Origin: Clostridia bacterium | GTDB lineage: Bacteria > Bacillota > Clostridia > Oscillospirales > CAG-272 | Reading direction: 5' to 3' | Assembly (NCBI GenBank): GCA_017504785.1 | Contig: JAFVQL010000036.1 | Span: 1-52,812, forward strand | Length of the DNA stretch: 52,812 bases | Part shown: in pieces, positions 7,166 to 15,053 of the stretch | Numbering within the stretch: the stretch's first letter is position 1 | Layout of the letters: each line of letters opens with the position of its first letter | Notes under the pieces: model-generated | What the model was told of the DNA's origin: nothing | What the model saw: the letters and a program-made list of their open reading frames with translations, nothing else | Databases searched by the model: none | Position numbers and translations under genes: made by a program

Positions 7166-8579
7166 ATTTGATGCGTGGATAAAAAGGCATTATGCGGATG
7201 CAAGGATAAGCGGAGAGCCTTGTGATATAAGGGAAATCGCAAAGCACTCGGATGCGGCAAAAAAGGATACTCTTTTCGTCTGCTTAAAGGGAATCGAGGC
7301 GGATGGGCACGATTACGCCCTTGCCGCATATAAAAACGGATGCCGCGCCTTTTTATGCGAGCGCGCCTTGTCCCTGCCGAGAGATGCTTGCACCGTGCTT
7401 GTCCGAAGCATTCGCGGCGGTCTTTTTTATCTGCTTTCGGATTTTTATGGGATCTCGGAAGGCGATTTTAGATTTTGTGCGATTACGGGAACCAAGGGAA
7501 AAACCACGACGTCCGTAATGCTCACGCATCTTTTGAATAAAGGCGGATACCGTGCCGCTTGCAGTACGACGCTCGGACTTTATGACGGAAAGGAAACGAG
7601 GAAAACGGAAAATACGACCTCGGATCTCTTTACCGTCACTTCGTGGCTTGCAGATTTAAAAAGAGAAGGCATACGCTACGTTGTGATCGAGGCTTCCAGC
7701 GCGGCACTTTCGGGAGCGCGCCTCTTCGGAATGCATTTTGACGTCGGTGTTTTGACCTCTTTTTCGAACGATCATATAGGGAAGGGCGAGCATAAAACGT
7801 TTGCGGAATATCTGTGCGCGAAGCGATCTCTGTTTTCCTCTTACGGAATAAAAACGGCGATCTATAAGCGGGACATGGAAAGGGGCGCTTATATCGTTTC
7901 GGACTGCGCGCATACGGTGCCGCTCCCTTCGGATGCCGAAGCGGTTTTGGAGGTCTTTGAGTTAACGGAGGGACAGCGATTTATATACAATGGAAGATCG
8001 ATATTTTTGCCCTTGCCGGGCGCGCATAACCGAACGAATGCCAGGCTTGCTTTGGCGGCGGCAGCGGCCCTGACGGGAAAGGGAGAAGAATACTTTGAGC
8101 CGTATTTTTCGGACGTCTACGTTCCCGGAAGATACGAGCAGTTTATGAAAAACGGCGTTTGCATCGTGATCGATTACGCGCATAACCATGAAAGCTTTTT
8201 AGCCGTCGCCGAAACCGCAAAAAACAGGTCTCAAGCAAGGGTGATCGCGGTTTTCGGCTCTGTCGGCGGTCGCGGAGAGGGAAGGCGTGGCGCGCTTGCC
8301 GTCGCGGCGGATGCGCTGTTTGATTGCTCCGTTATTACGGCAGATAACCCCGGTCGAGAGGATGCATTTCATATTTGTGCCGAGATCTATGCCGCGTTTC
8401 CCGATAAGTCGCATGCGCGTATCGTTGCGGACCGCGCACAAGCCATTCTGTATGCGTTTTCTCTTTGCCGACCGGGGGATATCCTGCTTTTGCTCGGGAA
8501 GGGACATGAGGATTTTCAAAGAACCAAAAACGGGTGCGTCCCCTTTTCTGAAAAGGAAATTCTGCTTTCCGCGCCGTAG
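7143..8579 (+). CDS. murE: MurE-type UDP-N-acetylmuramoyl-peptide ligase with unusual DNPG specificity motif
   Basis: 478 residues. Mur ligase architecture is plain: N-terminal UDP-binding domain, ATP site TGTKGKTT (115-122), the FSNDHIGKGEH segment and AKRSLF typical of the central domain, VPGRYEQF, DYAHNHESF and a C-terminal domain with DNPG (401-404) and LLLGKGHEDFQ. In MurE proteins the DNPR motif binds meso-diaminopimelate through its Arg; lysine enzymes differ there. Here the position is Gly, so DAP addition in the standard manner is doubtful. Start at 7143 (AAAGGGAG upstream) overlaps the ATP-grasp gene in a different frame, indicating coupled translation. Could be the main murE or a second, specialised ligase; the window cannot decide. 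Confidence 0.85.
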   Translation: MKRIGANEFDAWIKRHYADARISGEPCDIREIAKHSDAAKKDTLFVCLKGIEADGHDYALAAYKNGCRAFLCERALSLPRDACTVLVRSIRGGLFYLLSDFYGISEGDFRFCAITGTKGKTTTSVMLTHLLNKGGYRAACSTTLGLYDGKETRKTENTTSDLFTVTSWLADLKREGIRYVVIEASSAALSGARLFGMHFDVGVLTSFSNDHIGKGEHKTFAEYLCAKRSLFSSYGIKTAIYKRDMERGAYIVSDCAHTVPLPSDAEAVLEVFELTEGQRFIYNGRSIFLPLPGAHNRTNARLALAAAAALTGKGEEYFEPYFSDVYVPGRYEQFMKNGVCIVIDYAHNHESFLAVAETAKNRSQARVIAVFGSVGGRGEGRRGALAVAADALFDCSVITADNPGREDAFHICAEIYAAFPDKSHARIVADRAQAILYAFSLCRPGDILLLLGKGHEDFQRTKNGCVPFSEKEILLSAP

Positions 8580-8683
8580 TCCCGTAATGTAAAAAAATGA
8601 AGAATGGCTCTTTTTTAAAATTCAAGCACTTGGAGCAAGGCGAAAAGCGAGGCCATGTCGCTCCCAAAGACACACCGCAAAAA

Positions 8684-8725
8684 AAGCGCGCGATCGGATC
8701 ATCCATTTCGCGCGCTTCTTTTTAT
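8684..8725. terminator. Bidirectional terminator between murE-like and flavin reductase genes
   Basis: A 10-bp GC-rich stem AAGCGCGCGA / TCGCGCGCTT with a 14-base loop, T-rich on both sides, lies between two convergent genes. The rest of 8580-8764 shows no gene. Confidence 0.85.
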
Positions 8726-8764
8726 TTCGCTCTAAAAATCAATATAAATTTTAAAAATCAAGTC

Positions 8765-9343
8765 TTATCCTTTGGCAGAATTTCTGTCTTTGGTTATAAG
8801 ATCCGCAAGCCAAAAGAGGTTTTTTGTTGCAAGCTTCAGTGCGCCAACGCCTTCGGTGTCCGCATCCACGTCTTCGCGCTTGCCGGCGCGAAGAATGGTA
8901 AAATAGTTTGAGGTGGCGATCGGCATCTCGTTGAAGGCGAAGAATTTTTCCATCTCGCAAAGCGTTCCGATATGCCCGGCGCGCCGCCCGATCGCAACGG
9001 CGAAGGCGGGCTTTTTTCTCAAAAGATCTCCCGAAGAGCGAAGGAGCCTTCCCATCACGGATTTTGCCGTTGCACTTGCACCGCCGTAGTGCACCGGACT
9101 TGCAAAGATAAATGCATCCGCCGTCTTGCATAATGGGCGCAGCTCGTTGACGGCGTCTTGATAAAAGCATCCGTCGCCGTGCTTGCAAAGTCCGCAGGCA
9201 ATGCATGAAAAGGTAGGTCCGCTTTTGCAGAAAAATATTTCGCTTTCACCGCCAAGGCGGTTCCATTCCTCGGCTGCGATGGAAAGTGCGCGATCGGTGG
9301 CGCCCTCTGCATGCGGGCTCGTATTGATTAACAATAGCTTCAT
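8765..9343 (-). CDS. NAD(P)H-dependent FMN reductase / flavodoxin-fold iron-sulfur flavoprotein type
   Basis: 192 residues from ATG at 9343 (GGGTG upstream; a GTG at 9352 is possible). The N-terminal LLLINTSPHAEGATDRAL loop is the FMN phosphate-binding region of the NADPH-dependent FMN reductase family, and FASPVHYGGASATAKSVMGRL is the second conserved flavin segment. A cysteine group, C-x2-C-x2-C plus a later C (CIACGLCKHGDGC), sits at about residues 50-62 as in the related iron-sulfur flavoproteins and azoreductase-like proteins, although one Cys ligand more or less would decide cluster binding. Cytoplasmic electron transfer is likely; the substrate is unknown. It is transcribed away from the CobW operon and shares its intergenic region. 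Confidence 0.85.
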   Translation of the reverse strand: MKLLLINTSPHAEGATDRALSIAAEEWNRLGGESEIFFCKSGPTFSCIACGLCKHGDGCFYQDAVNELRPLCKTADAFIFASPVHYGGASATAKSVMGRLLRSSGDLLRKKPAFAVAIGRRAGHIGTLCEMEKFFAFNEMPIATSNYFTILRAGKREDVDADTEGVGALKLATKNLFWLADLITKDRNSAKG

Positions 9344-9390
9344 TGTGATCACACCCGATTGTTATTTATTCGTGATATTTTTTAAACTTC

Positions 9391-9419
9391 TTGACTTTTT
9401 TTGAAAACTGTAATATAAT
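9391..9419 (+). promoter_or_regulatory. Promoter of the CobW operon
   Basis: TTGACT (9391-9396), 17-base spacer, TATAAT (9414-9419). A GGAGG ribosome binding site is at 9466-9470 before the ATG at 9481. Inverted repeats overlap the -10 region (next entry). Confidence 0.8.
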
Positions 9420-9463
9420 ATTCCATGTATATTATATGTGATAATTCGTTTTGTGATTACAGT
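9407..9463 (+). promoter_or_regulatory. Candidate operator(s) over the CobW-operon promoter
   Basis: Two perfect 8-bp inverted repeats are seen: TATAATAT (9414-9421) with ATATTATA (9429-9436), spacer 7, starting exactly at the -10 box; and ACTGTAAT (9407-9414) with ATTACAGT (9456-9463), enclosing the first. The placement over -10 and start site suits a repressor. Given the metal-binding look of the operon a metal-sensing repressor is an inference; the AraC-type gene product of the same operon is another candidate. Confidence 0.45.
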
Positions 9464-9480
9464 TTGGAGGTAGGTTATAA

Positions 9481-10698
9481 ATGACAAGAATAGATATTTT
9501 TTCCGGCTTTCTCGGCGCGGGTAAAACCACTTTGATCAAAAAGCTTCTGAAGGAAGCGTATGCGGGCGAGCAGGTCGTTTTGATTGAAAACGAATTCGGA
9601 GAGATCGGTATTGACGGCGGCTTTTTGCAGGAAGCGGGCATCAATATCACGGAGATGAATTCCGGATGCATTTGTTGCTCTCTTGTCGGCGATTTCACTA
9701 AAGCGCTCGGCGAGGTTTTGAAGCAGTATCATCCCGATCGCGTATTGATCGAGCCCTCGGGTGTCGGTAAGCTTTCGGACGTTGTGAAGGCGGTTTCTTC
9801 CGTCCTTTCCGATGAGGTGGTTCTCGGATGCCTTTGCGCGGTTGCCGATGCGGGCAAGTGCAAGATGTACGCCAAGAATTTTGGCGAGTTTTATATGGAT
9901 CAGATTCGCACCGCAACCTCGATCGTGCTTTCTCATACGAGCGGGGCATCCGATAAGAAGATCGCGGATGCGGTAAATCTTCTGCGTGAAAGCAACGCTA
10001 CGGCAACGATCGTAACCACGCCTTGGGAGCTTCTTGACGGCAAGGCAATTCTCGAAACCATGGAGCATAAGGATACCTTGGATGCCGCGCTTTCTGCATT
10101 AAAGGAAGAGCATCACCATCATCACCACGAGCATGACGAAGAGTGCGGCTGCGGCCATCACCACCACGATCATGACGAAGAGTGCGGCTGCGACCATCAC
10201 CACCACGAGCATGACGAGGAGTGCGGCTGCGGCCATCACCACCACGATCATGACGAAGAGTGCGGCTGCGGCCATCATCACCACGAGCATGACGAGGAGT
10301 GCGGCTGCGGCCATCATCACCACGATCATGACGAGGAGTGCGGCTGCGGCCATCACCACCACGAGCATGACGAAGAGTGCGAGTGTGGCTGTCACGGCCA
10401 TCATCACCACCACGCGGATGAAGTGTTCCAAAGCTGGGGCAAGGAAACTACGCATAAATATACGAAGGACGGCTTGGAAGCGATTTTGGAAACGCTTTCC
10501 GAGGATCCTTCCTACGGCATGGTTTTGCGCGCGAAGGGAATCGTTCCCGCAGAGGATGGCACTTGGTTGCATTTTGATTACGTGCCCGGAGAGCCTGACG
10601 TCAGAATTGGCGGCGCGGGCGTGATCGGTCGCCTTTGCGTGATCGGCGCAGGAATTGACGAAGCAAAGCTTGCCGTTCTTTTCGGCCTTGACGATTGA
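9481..10698 (+). CDS. CobW/ZNG1-type GTPase metallochaperone with seven-unit His/Cys repeat
   Basis: 405 residues. The G3E GTPase core has Walker A GFLGAGKTT (9-17), ENEFG (37-40 region), the metal-binding CxCC motif GCICCS (C63, C65, C66) and EPSGV. Family members use GTP hydrolysis to deliver Zn or another metal to client enzymes. Between the GTPase and the C-terminal CobW domain (about 320-405) lies a tract of seven tandem 13-residue units (213-303) of the type HHHHEHDEECGCG, with the fifth residue alternating strictly between Glu and Asp, followed by CHG and five His. This is a large metal store or relay; His-rich inserts are known in the family but this tract is long. First gene of an operon with a second CobW-like gene and an AraC-type regulator. 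Confidence 0.93.
   Translation: MTRIDIFSGFLGAGKTTLIKKLLKEAYAGEQVVLIENEFGEIGIDGGFLQEAGINITEMNSGCICCSLVGDFTKALGEVLKQYHPDRVLIEPSGVGKLSDVVKAVSSVLSDEVVLGCLCAVADAGKCKMYAKNFGEFYMDQIRTATSIVLSHTSGASDKKIADAVNLLRESNATATIVTTPWELLDGKAILETMEHKDTLDAALSALKEEHHHHHHEHDEECGCGHHHHDHDEECGCDHHHHEHDEECGCGHHHHDHDEECGCGHHHHEHDEECGCGHHHHDHDEECGCGHHHHEHDEECECGCHGHHHHHADEVFQSWGKETTHKYTKDGLEAILETLSEDPSYGMVLRAKGIVPAEDGTWLHFDYVPGEPDVRIGGAGVIGRLCVIGAGIDEAKLAVLFGLDD
10117..10389 (+). repeat. Seven in-frame 39-bp tandem repeats inside the CobW gene
   Basis: Each unit encodes HHHH-(E/D)-HDEECGCG, with small changes (GCD in unit 2, CECG in unit 7). GAG and GAT alternate at the fifth codon, so the real repeat period is 78 bp plus a half unit, which suggests growth by duplication of a dimer. 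No spacers, so it is not a CRISPR array. Confidence 0.95.
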
Positions 10699-10721
10699 TT
10701 GAATTAACGAAGGAAAAAACG

Positions 10722-11663
10722 ATGGAAATTCCCGTATATCTGTTTACCGGTTTTTTGGAAGCCGGAAAAACGAAATTTATTATCGAAACTCTGCACGATC
10801 CGAATTTCAATGACGGAAAGCGCCCTTATCTTCTGATCGCTTGCGAGGAGGGCGAGGAGGAATACGATCCCGACGTCCTTCCGCCCAACGTGAAGCTTGC
10901 AACCTTTGACGAGGAGCAGGCGTTAACGCCGGATCGCATCTCGGCTATGCAAAAGCGCGCGGGCGCAGAGATCGTCGTAGTGGAATACAACGGCATGTGG
11001 TCGCTCGACAGCATTTATAACGCGCTTCCCGAAAACTTTAAGGTTTTTCAGGAGATCTTTATTGCCGATGCCACCACGATACTGAATTACAATGCCAATA
11101 TGCGCCAACAAACGGTGGACAAGCTCACGAGTGCCGAAATGGTAGTTTTTAACCGTTACAGCGATGCGGTGGACAAAATGGCATTGCATAAGCTGGTGCG
11201 CGGAATCAGCCGCCGTGCCTCTATCTGCTATGAGGATCTTGGCGGCGAGATCTCATTTGATGATATCGAGGATCCCTTGCCTTACGATCTTTCGGCCGCC
11301 GTGGTCGAGATCAAGGACGAGGATTTTGCGATCTTCTATCGGGATATGACGGAAGAGCCGGAAAAGTATTTTGGAAAAACCTTTGCATTCAAGGGCATCG
11401 TGGCGTTGGATAAATCGCTTCCCACGGGGCATTTTGCCATCGGCCGCCACGTGATGACCTGCTGTGAGGCGGATATTGCGTATCGCGGTGTTGTGGCAAA
11501 GGGCATGGGTAAGCTGAAGCTTCAAACGCGCGATTGGGTGACGGTGAAGGGAACGCTTGCCGAGGAATATTCAAAGCTGTATCGCGGTCGCGGACCGGTT
11601 CTGACCGTAAAAGAAATCGCAAGGGCAGAGAAGCCCGTGCAGGAGGTTGCGACCTTCTATTAA
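10722..11663 (+). CDS. CobW-like GTPase lacking CxCC, fused to a YcgQ/DUF1980-like C-terminal domain
   Basis: 313 residues; ATG at 10722 with GAAGGA upstream. The N-terminus YLFTGFLEAGKTKF carries the CobW-type Walker A (10-17), but where CobW proteins have CxCC this protein shows LLIACEEGEEEYD, so the usual metal-thiol site is absent. From about residue 210 the C-terminal part (FGKTFAFKGIV, AIGRHVMTCCEADI with C247-C248, WVTVKGTL) resembles the C-terminal domain of YcgQ-type proteins (TIGR03943/DUF1980), which are partners of YraQ/YcgR-like permeases. That assignment is from the pattern R-x-V-x-T-C-C-x-A-D. Twenty-three bases after the first CobW gene, same operon. Likely a metal-linked role; molecular function unknown. 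Confidence 0.8.
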   Translation: MEIPVYLFTGFLEAGKTKFIIETLHDPNFNDGKRPYLLIACEEGEEEYDPDVLPPNVKLATFDEEQALTPDRISAMQKRAGAEIVVVEYNGMWSLDSIYNALPENFKVFQEIFIADATTILNYNANMRQQTVDKLTSAEMVVFNRYSDAVDKMALHKLVRGISRRASICYEDLGGEISFDDIEDPLPYDLSAAVVEIKDEDFAIFYRDMTEEPEKYFGKTFAFKGIVALDKSLPTGHFAIGRHVMTCCEADIAYRGVVAKGMGKLKLQTRDWVTVKGTLAEEYSKLYRGRGPVLTVKEIARAEKPVQEVATFY

Positions 11664-11680
11664 AAAAACAGAGGTGTAAA

Positions 11681-12523
11681 ATGAAAAGAGAGTCTAAAAT
11701 GCCTTTTTCAATGTATGTTGAAAGTGGCGAAGGATGCATCATCGGCGCGCATAAGCATTGTGACTCCATGGAGATACTTCAAATATTGGAAGGAAAGGTA
11801 ACCGTTTGCGTGGGAACCGAGCGTTTGGAGGCGGAATCGGGTGATTTCGTTTTCATACCTGCGGATATGACACACCATGTGGAATCCGATGGATTTGTCA
11901 ACCTGCGCGGTCTTGTATTTGAATCCTCGATCCTCGAAGAGAATATGGCGCATTTTGATACGGAGATCCTGTATATGTTCCACGTGCAGTCCCGCAATCG
12001 CATCGCGCCCCTCGGAAAGTCGCATCCCATTTATCCGATTCTCAAGCAATATATGGCAGAGTCCTACGAGGAGTTTGCCGCGAAAGACGTTTGTTATAAG
12101 CTTCCGATCCGTGCCAATATCTATCTTATGATGACGGCGTATCTTAGGCACTATTGCGGCTCCAAGGATGAATCCGAGCGCATGGTTTATCATAACGTGC
12201 TACGCCTGCGCCCCGTGATCGAATACGTGGAGAAGCATTATAAGGAAAAGATATACATAGACGATCTTGCGGAAAAACTGATGGTTTCCCCGGACTATTT
12301 TACGAGAATGTTCAAGGAGTCCATTGGAAAAACGCCGATCGATTATATCAACGGCTTGCGTATCAACCGCGCCTTGGAGCTTCTTGAAAATCCGCGCCTC
12401 TCGGTTGCCGCCGTAGCGGAAGAGATCGGTTTTTGCAATCCGAACTATTTTCACAAGATTTTTAAGCAGTATATGGACGTAAGCCCCATTGCTTACCGAA
12501 AAACGCTGAAAAGAGAGAGCTGA
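11681..12523 (+). CDS. AraC-family regulator with N-terminal cupin domain
   Basis: 280 residues; GAGGTG site before ATG 11681. The N-terminal cupin (HKHCDSMEILQILEG ... ESGDFVFIPADMTHHVE) keeps His residues that in cupins can bind a metal or ligand. Residues about 180-278 form the AraC DNA-binding domain with two helix-turn-helix motifs (IDDLAEKLMVSPDYFTRMFK and VAAVAEEIGFCNPNYFHKIF). Third gene of the operon with two CobW-type genes, 17 bases after the second, so it may control its own operon. The signal sensed is unknown; a metal or stress role is inference from context. Followed directly by a terminator. Confidence 0.9.
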   Translation: MKRESKMPFSMYVESGEGCIIGAHKHCDSMEILQILEGKVTVCVGTERLEAESGDFVFIPADMTHHVESDGFVNLRGLVFESSILEENMAHFDTEILYMFHVQSRNRIAPLGKSHPIYPILKQYMAESYEEFAAKDVCYKLPIRANIYLMMTAYLRHYCGSKDESERMVYHNVLRLRPVIEYVEKHYKEKIYIDDLAEKLMVSPDYFTRMFKESIGKTPIDYINGLRINRALELLENPRLSVAAVAEEIGFCNPNYFHKIFKQYMDVSPIAYRKTLKRES

Positions 12524-12530
12524 TATTACA

Positions 12531-12576
12531 AAAAACACCCTTTACCTGCGGAATGCAAGTAAGGGGTGTTTTCTTT
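12531..12576. terminator. Bidirectional terminator between the araC-type gene and metA
   Basis: Stem AAAACACCC.TTACCTGC / GCAAGTAA.GGGTGTTTT with a short loop and A/T runs on both sides, between convergent genes. Confidence 0.85.
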
Positions 12577-12582
12577 AGGGTA

Positions 12583-13500
12583 TCAATTGATTTTCGTGAT
12601 ATCGTAAGGCGTCGTCTGATAAACGAAGTAGTTAAGCCAGTTGGAGTAGAAGAGGTTGGCGCAGCTTCTCCAGCAAACGATGGGCTCTTTCGTGTCATCG
12701 TCATTGGGGAAATAGTTTTTGGGAAGCTGAATGTCAAGACCTTGTTTTTTGTCGCGCAGGTATTCCTTTTTCAGCGTATCCGCATCGTATTCGGAATGTC
12801 CGGTAACGAAGATCTGTCTTCCCTTGTCGGTGGAAGCAACGAAAACGCCCGCTTCCTTGGAGCTTGCAAGAACGCGAAGGCCGGGAATGGCCTCAATATC
12901 CTCGCGGCGGTTCATCGTGTGGCGGGAATGGGGAACCATAAAGGTATCGTCAAATCCGCGGAAGAGAATGGAGCGCTTGTAATCCAGCGTATGCTCGAAA
13001 ACGCCGAAAAGCTTCTGATCGAGCGGGTATTTCTGCACGCCGTAATGGTAGTAAAGCGCGGCCTGCGCGCCCCAGCAAATATGGAGCGTGCTCGTCACGT
13101 GCGTTTTGCTCCACTCCATGATCTCGCAAAGCTCATCCCAGTATTCAACCTCCTCAAAGGGGAGATTTTCTACGGGCGCGCCCGTGATGATCATGCCGTC
13201 GAAGTTTTGATCCTTGATATCCTTAAAGTTTTTATAGAAGGCGAGCATGTGCTCGGCAGAGGTGTGCTTCGACTGATGCGTAGCGGTCTGCAAAAGCTCA
13301 AGCTCCACCTGAAGGGGCGTGTTACCGATCAGGCGCGCGATCTGCGTTTCCGTCGTGATCTTCTGCGGCATGAGGTTGAGCATCACGATACGAAGAGGGC
13401 GGATATCCTGCGTGGTTGCGCGCGTTTCGGTGATAACGAATATATTCTCCTCGTGCAAGGTCTGCGTGGCGGGGAGCTGGTTCGGAATTTTAATAGGCAT
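12583..13500 (-). CDS. metAA: Homoserine O-acetyltransferase, MetA family (acetyl type)
   Basis: 305 residues, standard for MetA. It acylates homoserine at the start of methionine synthesis. The catalytic residues sit at the classical numbers: C142 (HICWGAQAA), H235 and E237 (GHSEYD). Residue 111 is Glu (GAPVE); in characterised MetA proteins Gly111 gives succinyl-CoA use and Glu111 gives acetyl-CoA use, so an O-acetyltransferase is expected. This agrees with the neighbour, an O-acetylhomoserine sulfhydrylase type enzyme 20 bases upstream in the same operon. CGGAGA ribosome binding site. Confidence 0.95.
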   Translation of the reverse strand: MPIKIPNQLPATQTLHEENIFVITETRATTQDIRPLRIVMLNLMPQKITTETQIARLIGNTPLQVELELLQTATHQSKHTSAEHMLAFYKNFKDIKDQNFDGMIITGAPVENLPFEEVEYWDELCEIMEWSKTHVTSTLHICWGAQAALYYHYGVQKYPLDQKLFGVFEHTLDYKRSILFRGFDDTFMVPHSRHTMNRREDIEAIPGLRVLASSKEAGVFVASTDKGRQIFVTGHSEYDADTLKKEYLRDKKQGLDIQLPKNYFPNDDDTKEPIVCWRSCANLFYSNWLNYFVYQTTPYDITKIN

Positions 13501-13520
13501 AGCGTTTTTTCTCCGGAAAA

Positions 13521-14810
13521 TTATGCATCGATGGCATCAAGCGCTTGCTTGATATCTGCGATAAGATCCTCTGCGTTTTCAATACCGCAGGAAAGGCGTA
13601 CAAGATCTGCGCTGACGCCGGCGGCGATCAGCTCCTCGTCAGTCATCTGTCTGTGCGTTGCGCTTGCGGGGTGCAGGCAGCAGCTGCGTGCATCGGCAAC
13701 GTGCGTTTCGATCGCGGCGATCTTAAGATGCTTCATGAAAGTCTCTGCCGCCTTTCTTCCGCCCTTCACGCCGAAGCTGACAACGCCGCAAGAGCCGCCG
13801 GGAAGATACTTCTTTGCAAGCTCATAGCACTTATCGCCCTCGAGGGAAGGATAGGTGACCCATGCGATCCTGTCATTGGATGCAAGGAATTTTGCAACAG
13901 CGAGACCGTTCTCGCAGTGGCGCGCCATGCGAACGTGCAGGCTTTCAAGACCGAGGTTGAGAATAAATGCGTTCTGGGGGGACTGGATAGAGCCGAAGTC
14001 GCGCATCAGCTGCGCGGTCGCTTTGGTAATGAAGGCACCGCCGAGGCCGAAGCGCTCGGTGTAGGTTACGCCGTGATAGCTGTCATCAGGCGTGCAAAGA
14101 CCGGGATACTTGTCTGCGTATTTCGTCCAGTCAAACTTGCCGCTATCCACGATGCAACCGCCGACAGCCGCACCGTGACCGTCCATGTACTTCGTGGTCG
14201 AGTGCGTAACGATGTCTGCGCCCCACTCGAAGGGACGGCAGTTCACGGGGGTAGCAAAGGTGTTGTCAACGATGAGCGGAACGCCGTGCGCGTGTGCTGC
14301 CTTTGCAAAGCGTTCGATATCCAAAACGGTGAGCGCGGGATTTGCGATCGTTTCGCCGAAAACGGCCTTGGTGTTGGGGCGGAATGCGGCGTTCAACTCC
14401 TCGTCGGAGCAATCGGGGGCAACGAAGGTGAATTCAATGCCCATCTTCTTCATCGTAACGGAGAAGAGATTGAAAGTACCGCCGTAGATGGTAGAGGAAG
14501 CAACCACGTGATCGCCGCAGGAAGCAATGTTGAAAACGGCGTAGAAGTTTGCGGCCTGACCCGAAGAGGTCAGCATTGCGGCAGTACCGCCCTCAAGCGC
14601 GCAGATCTTCGCGGCAACGTAGTCGTTGGTGGGGTTTTGCAGTCTGGTATAAAAATAGCCGGATGCCTCAAGATCAAAGAGCTTGCCCATATCCTCGCTG
14701 GTGGCATATTTAAAGGTCGTGCTCTGCACGATGGGAATTTGGCGAGGCTCGCCGTTTCCGGGAGTGTAACCGCCTTGAACGCATTTTGTTTCAATTTTAA
14801 AGTCGGACAT
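13521..14810 (-). CDS. metY: O-acetylhomoserine sulfhydrylase (aminocarboxypropyltransferase)
   Basis: 429 residues of the Cys/Met-metabolism PLP enzymes. The N-terminal [11 protein letters not shown] and the 430-residue length are of the OAH sulfhydrylase subgroup rather than the shorter MetB/MetC (about 380-400). PLP-binding lysine K207 in [11 protein letters not shown] and D182 in VDNTFATP are seen. It combines O-acetylhomoserine from MetA with sulfide to give homocysteine (or with methanethiol to give methionine). First gene of the metY-metA operon, with GAGGGA before the ATG. No S-box or T-box leader could be seen; only about 45 bases lie between the tRNA terminator and the gene. Confidence 0.93.
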   Translation of the reverse strand: MSDFKIETKCVQGGYTPGNGEPRQIPIVQSTTFKYATSEDMGKLFDLEASGYFYTRLQNPTNDYVAAKICALEGGTAAMLTSSGQAANFYAVFNIASCGDHVVASSTIYGGTFNLFSVTMKKMGIEFTFVAPDCSDEELNAAFRPNTKAVFGETIANPALTVLDIERFAKAAHAHGVPLIVDNTFATPVNCRPFEWGADIVTHSTTKYMDGHGAAVGGCIVDSGKFDWTKYADKYPGLCTPDDSYHGVTYTERFGLGGAFITKATAQLMRDFGSIQSPQNAFILNLGLESLHVRMARHCENGLAVAKFLASNDRIAWVTYPSLEGDKCYELAKKYLPGGSCGVVSFGVKGGRKAAETFMKHLKIAAIETHVADARSCCLHPASATHRQMTDEELIAAGVSADLVRLSCGIENAEDLIADIKQALDAIDA

Positions 14811-14851
14811 TTTTTATTCCCTCACTGTTATTTAAAAGTCTTTTGGTGTAT

Positions 14852-14886
14852 GAAAAAGGCTGTTTCAAAGCGAATTTGAAACAGCC
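14852..14886 (-). terminator. Terminator of tRNA-Lys, upstream of metY
   Basis: A perfect 12-bp stem GGCTGTTTCAAA / TTTGAAACAGCC with a 5-base loop, followed by a T run on the minus strand. It separates the tRNA from the metY-metA operon read in the same direction; since metY has no clear promoter of its own, read-through may contribute. Confidence 0.85.
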
Positions 14887-14891
14887 TCTAT

Positions 14892-14967
14892 TGGTGCTCC
14901 TGCGGGAACTCGAATCCCGGACACCTTGATTAAAAGTCAAGTGCTCTACCGACTGAGCTACAGGGGC
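14892..14967 (-). tRNA. tRNA-Lys (anticodon TTT), CCA encoded
   Basis: 76 bases including the encoded CCA. Anticodon stem CTTGA/TCAAG with loop CTTTTAA gives anticodon TTT. D arm (AGCTCAGTCGGTAGAGC) and T arm (CGGGA-TTCGAGT-TCCCG) are standard. The acceptor stem GCCCCTG / CAGGAGC has one mismatch, C3-A70. It has its own near-consensus promoter and a terminator. Confidence 0.97.
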
Positions 14968-14985
14968 ATATCACCGCGCCATAAT

Positions 14986-15014
14986 ATAATAGCACAAAAT
15001 CCCCGATTTGTCAA
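14986..15014 (-). promoter_or_regulatory. Promoter of tRNA-Lys
   Basis: TTGACA (15009-15014), 17-base spacer with GGGG near its start, TATTAT (14986-14991) on the minus strand; the tRNA 5' end is 18 bases past the -10 box. Confidence 0.85.
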
Positions 15015-15053
15015 TAGTTTTTTGCAAAAAAACTTTGGCCGAAGTAGAAAATA

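Noticed and set aside
10117-10389. CRISPR-like regular repeats of 39 bp
   Set aside because: The units are contiguous without spacers, keep the reading frame and encode a metal-binding tract in a CobW protein.
14811-14890. SAM riboswitch or T-box ahead of metY
   Set aside because: Only about 80 bases separate metY from the tRNA, and they hold the tRNA terminator; no S-box or T-box core could be found.
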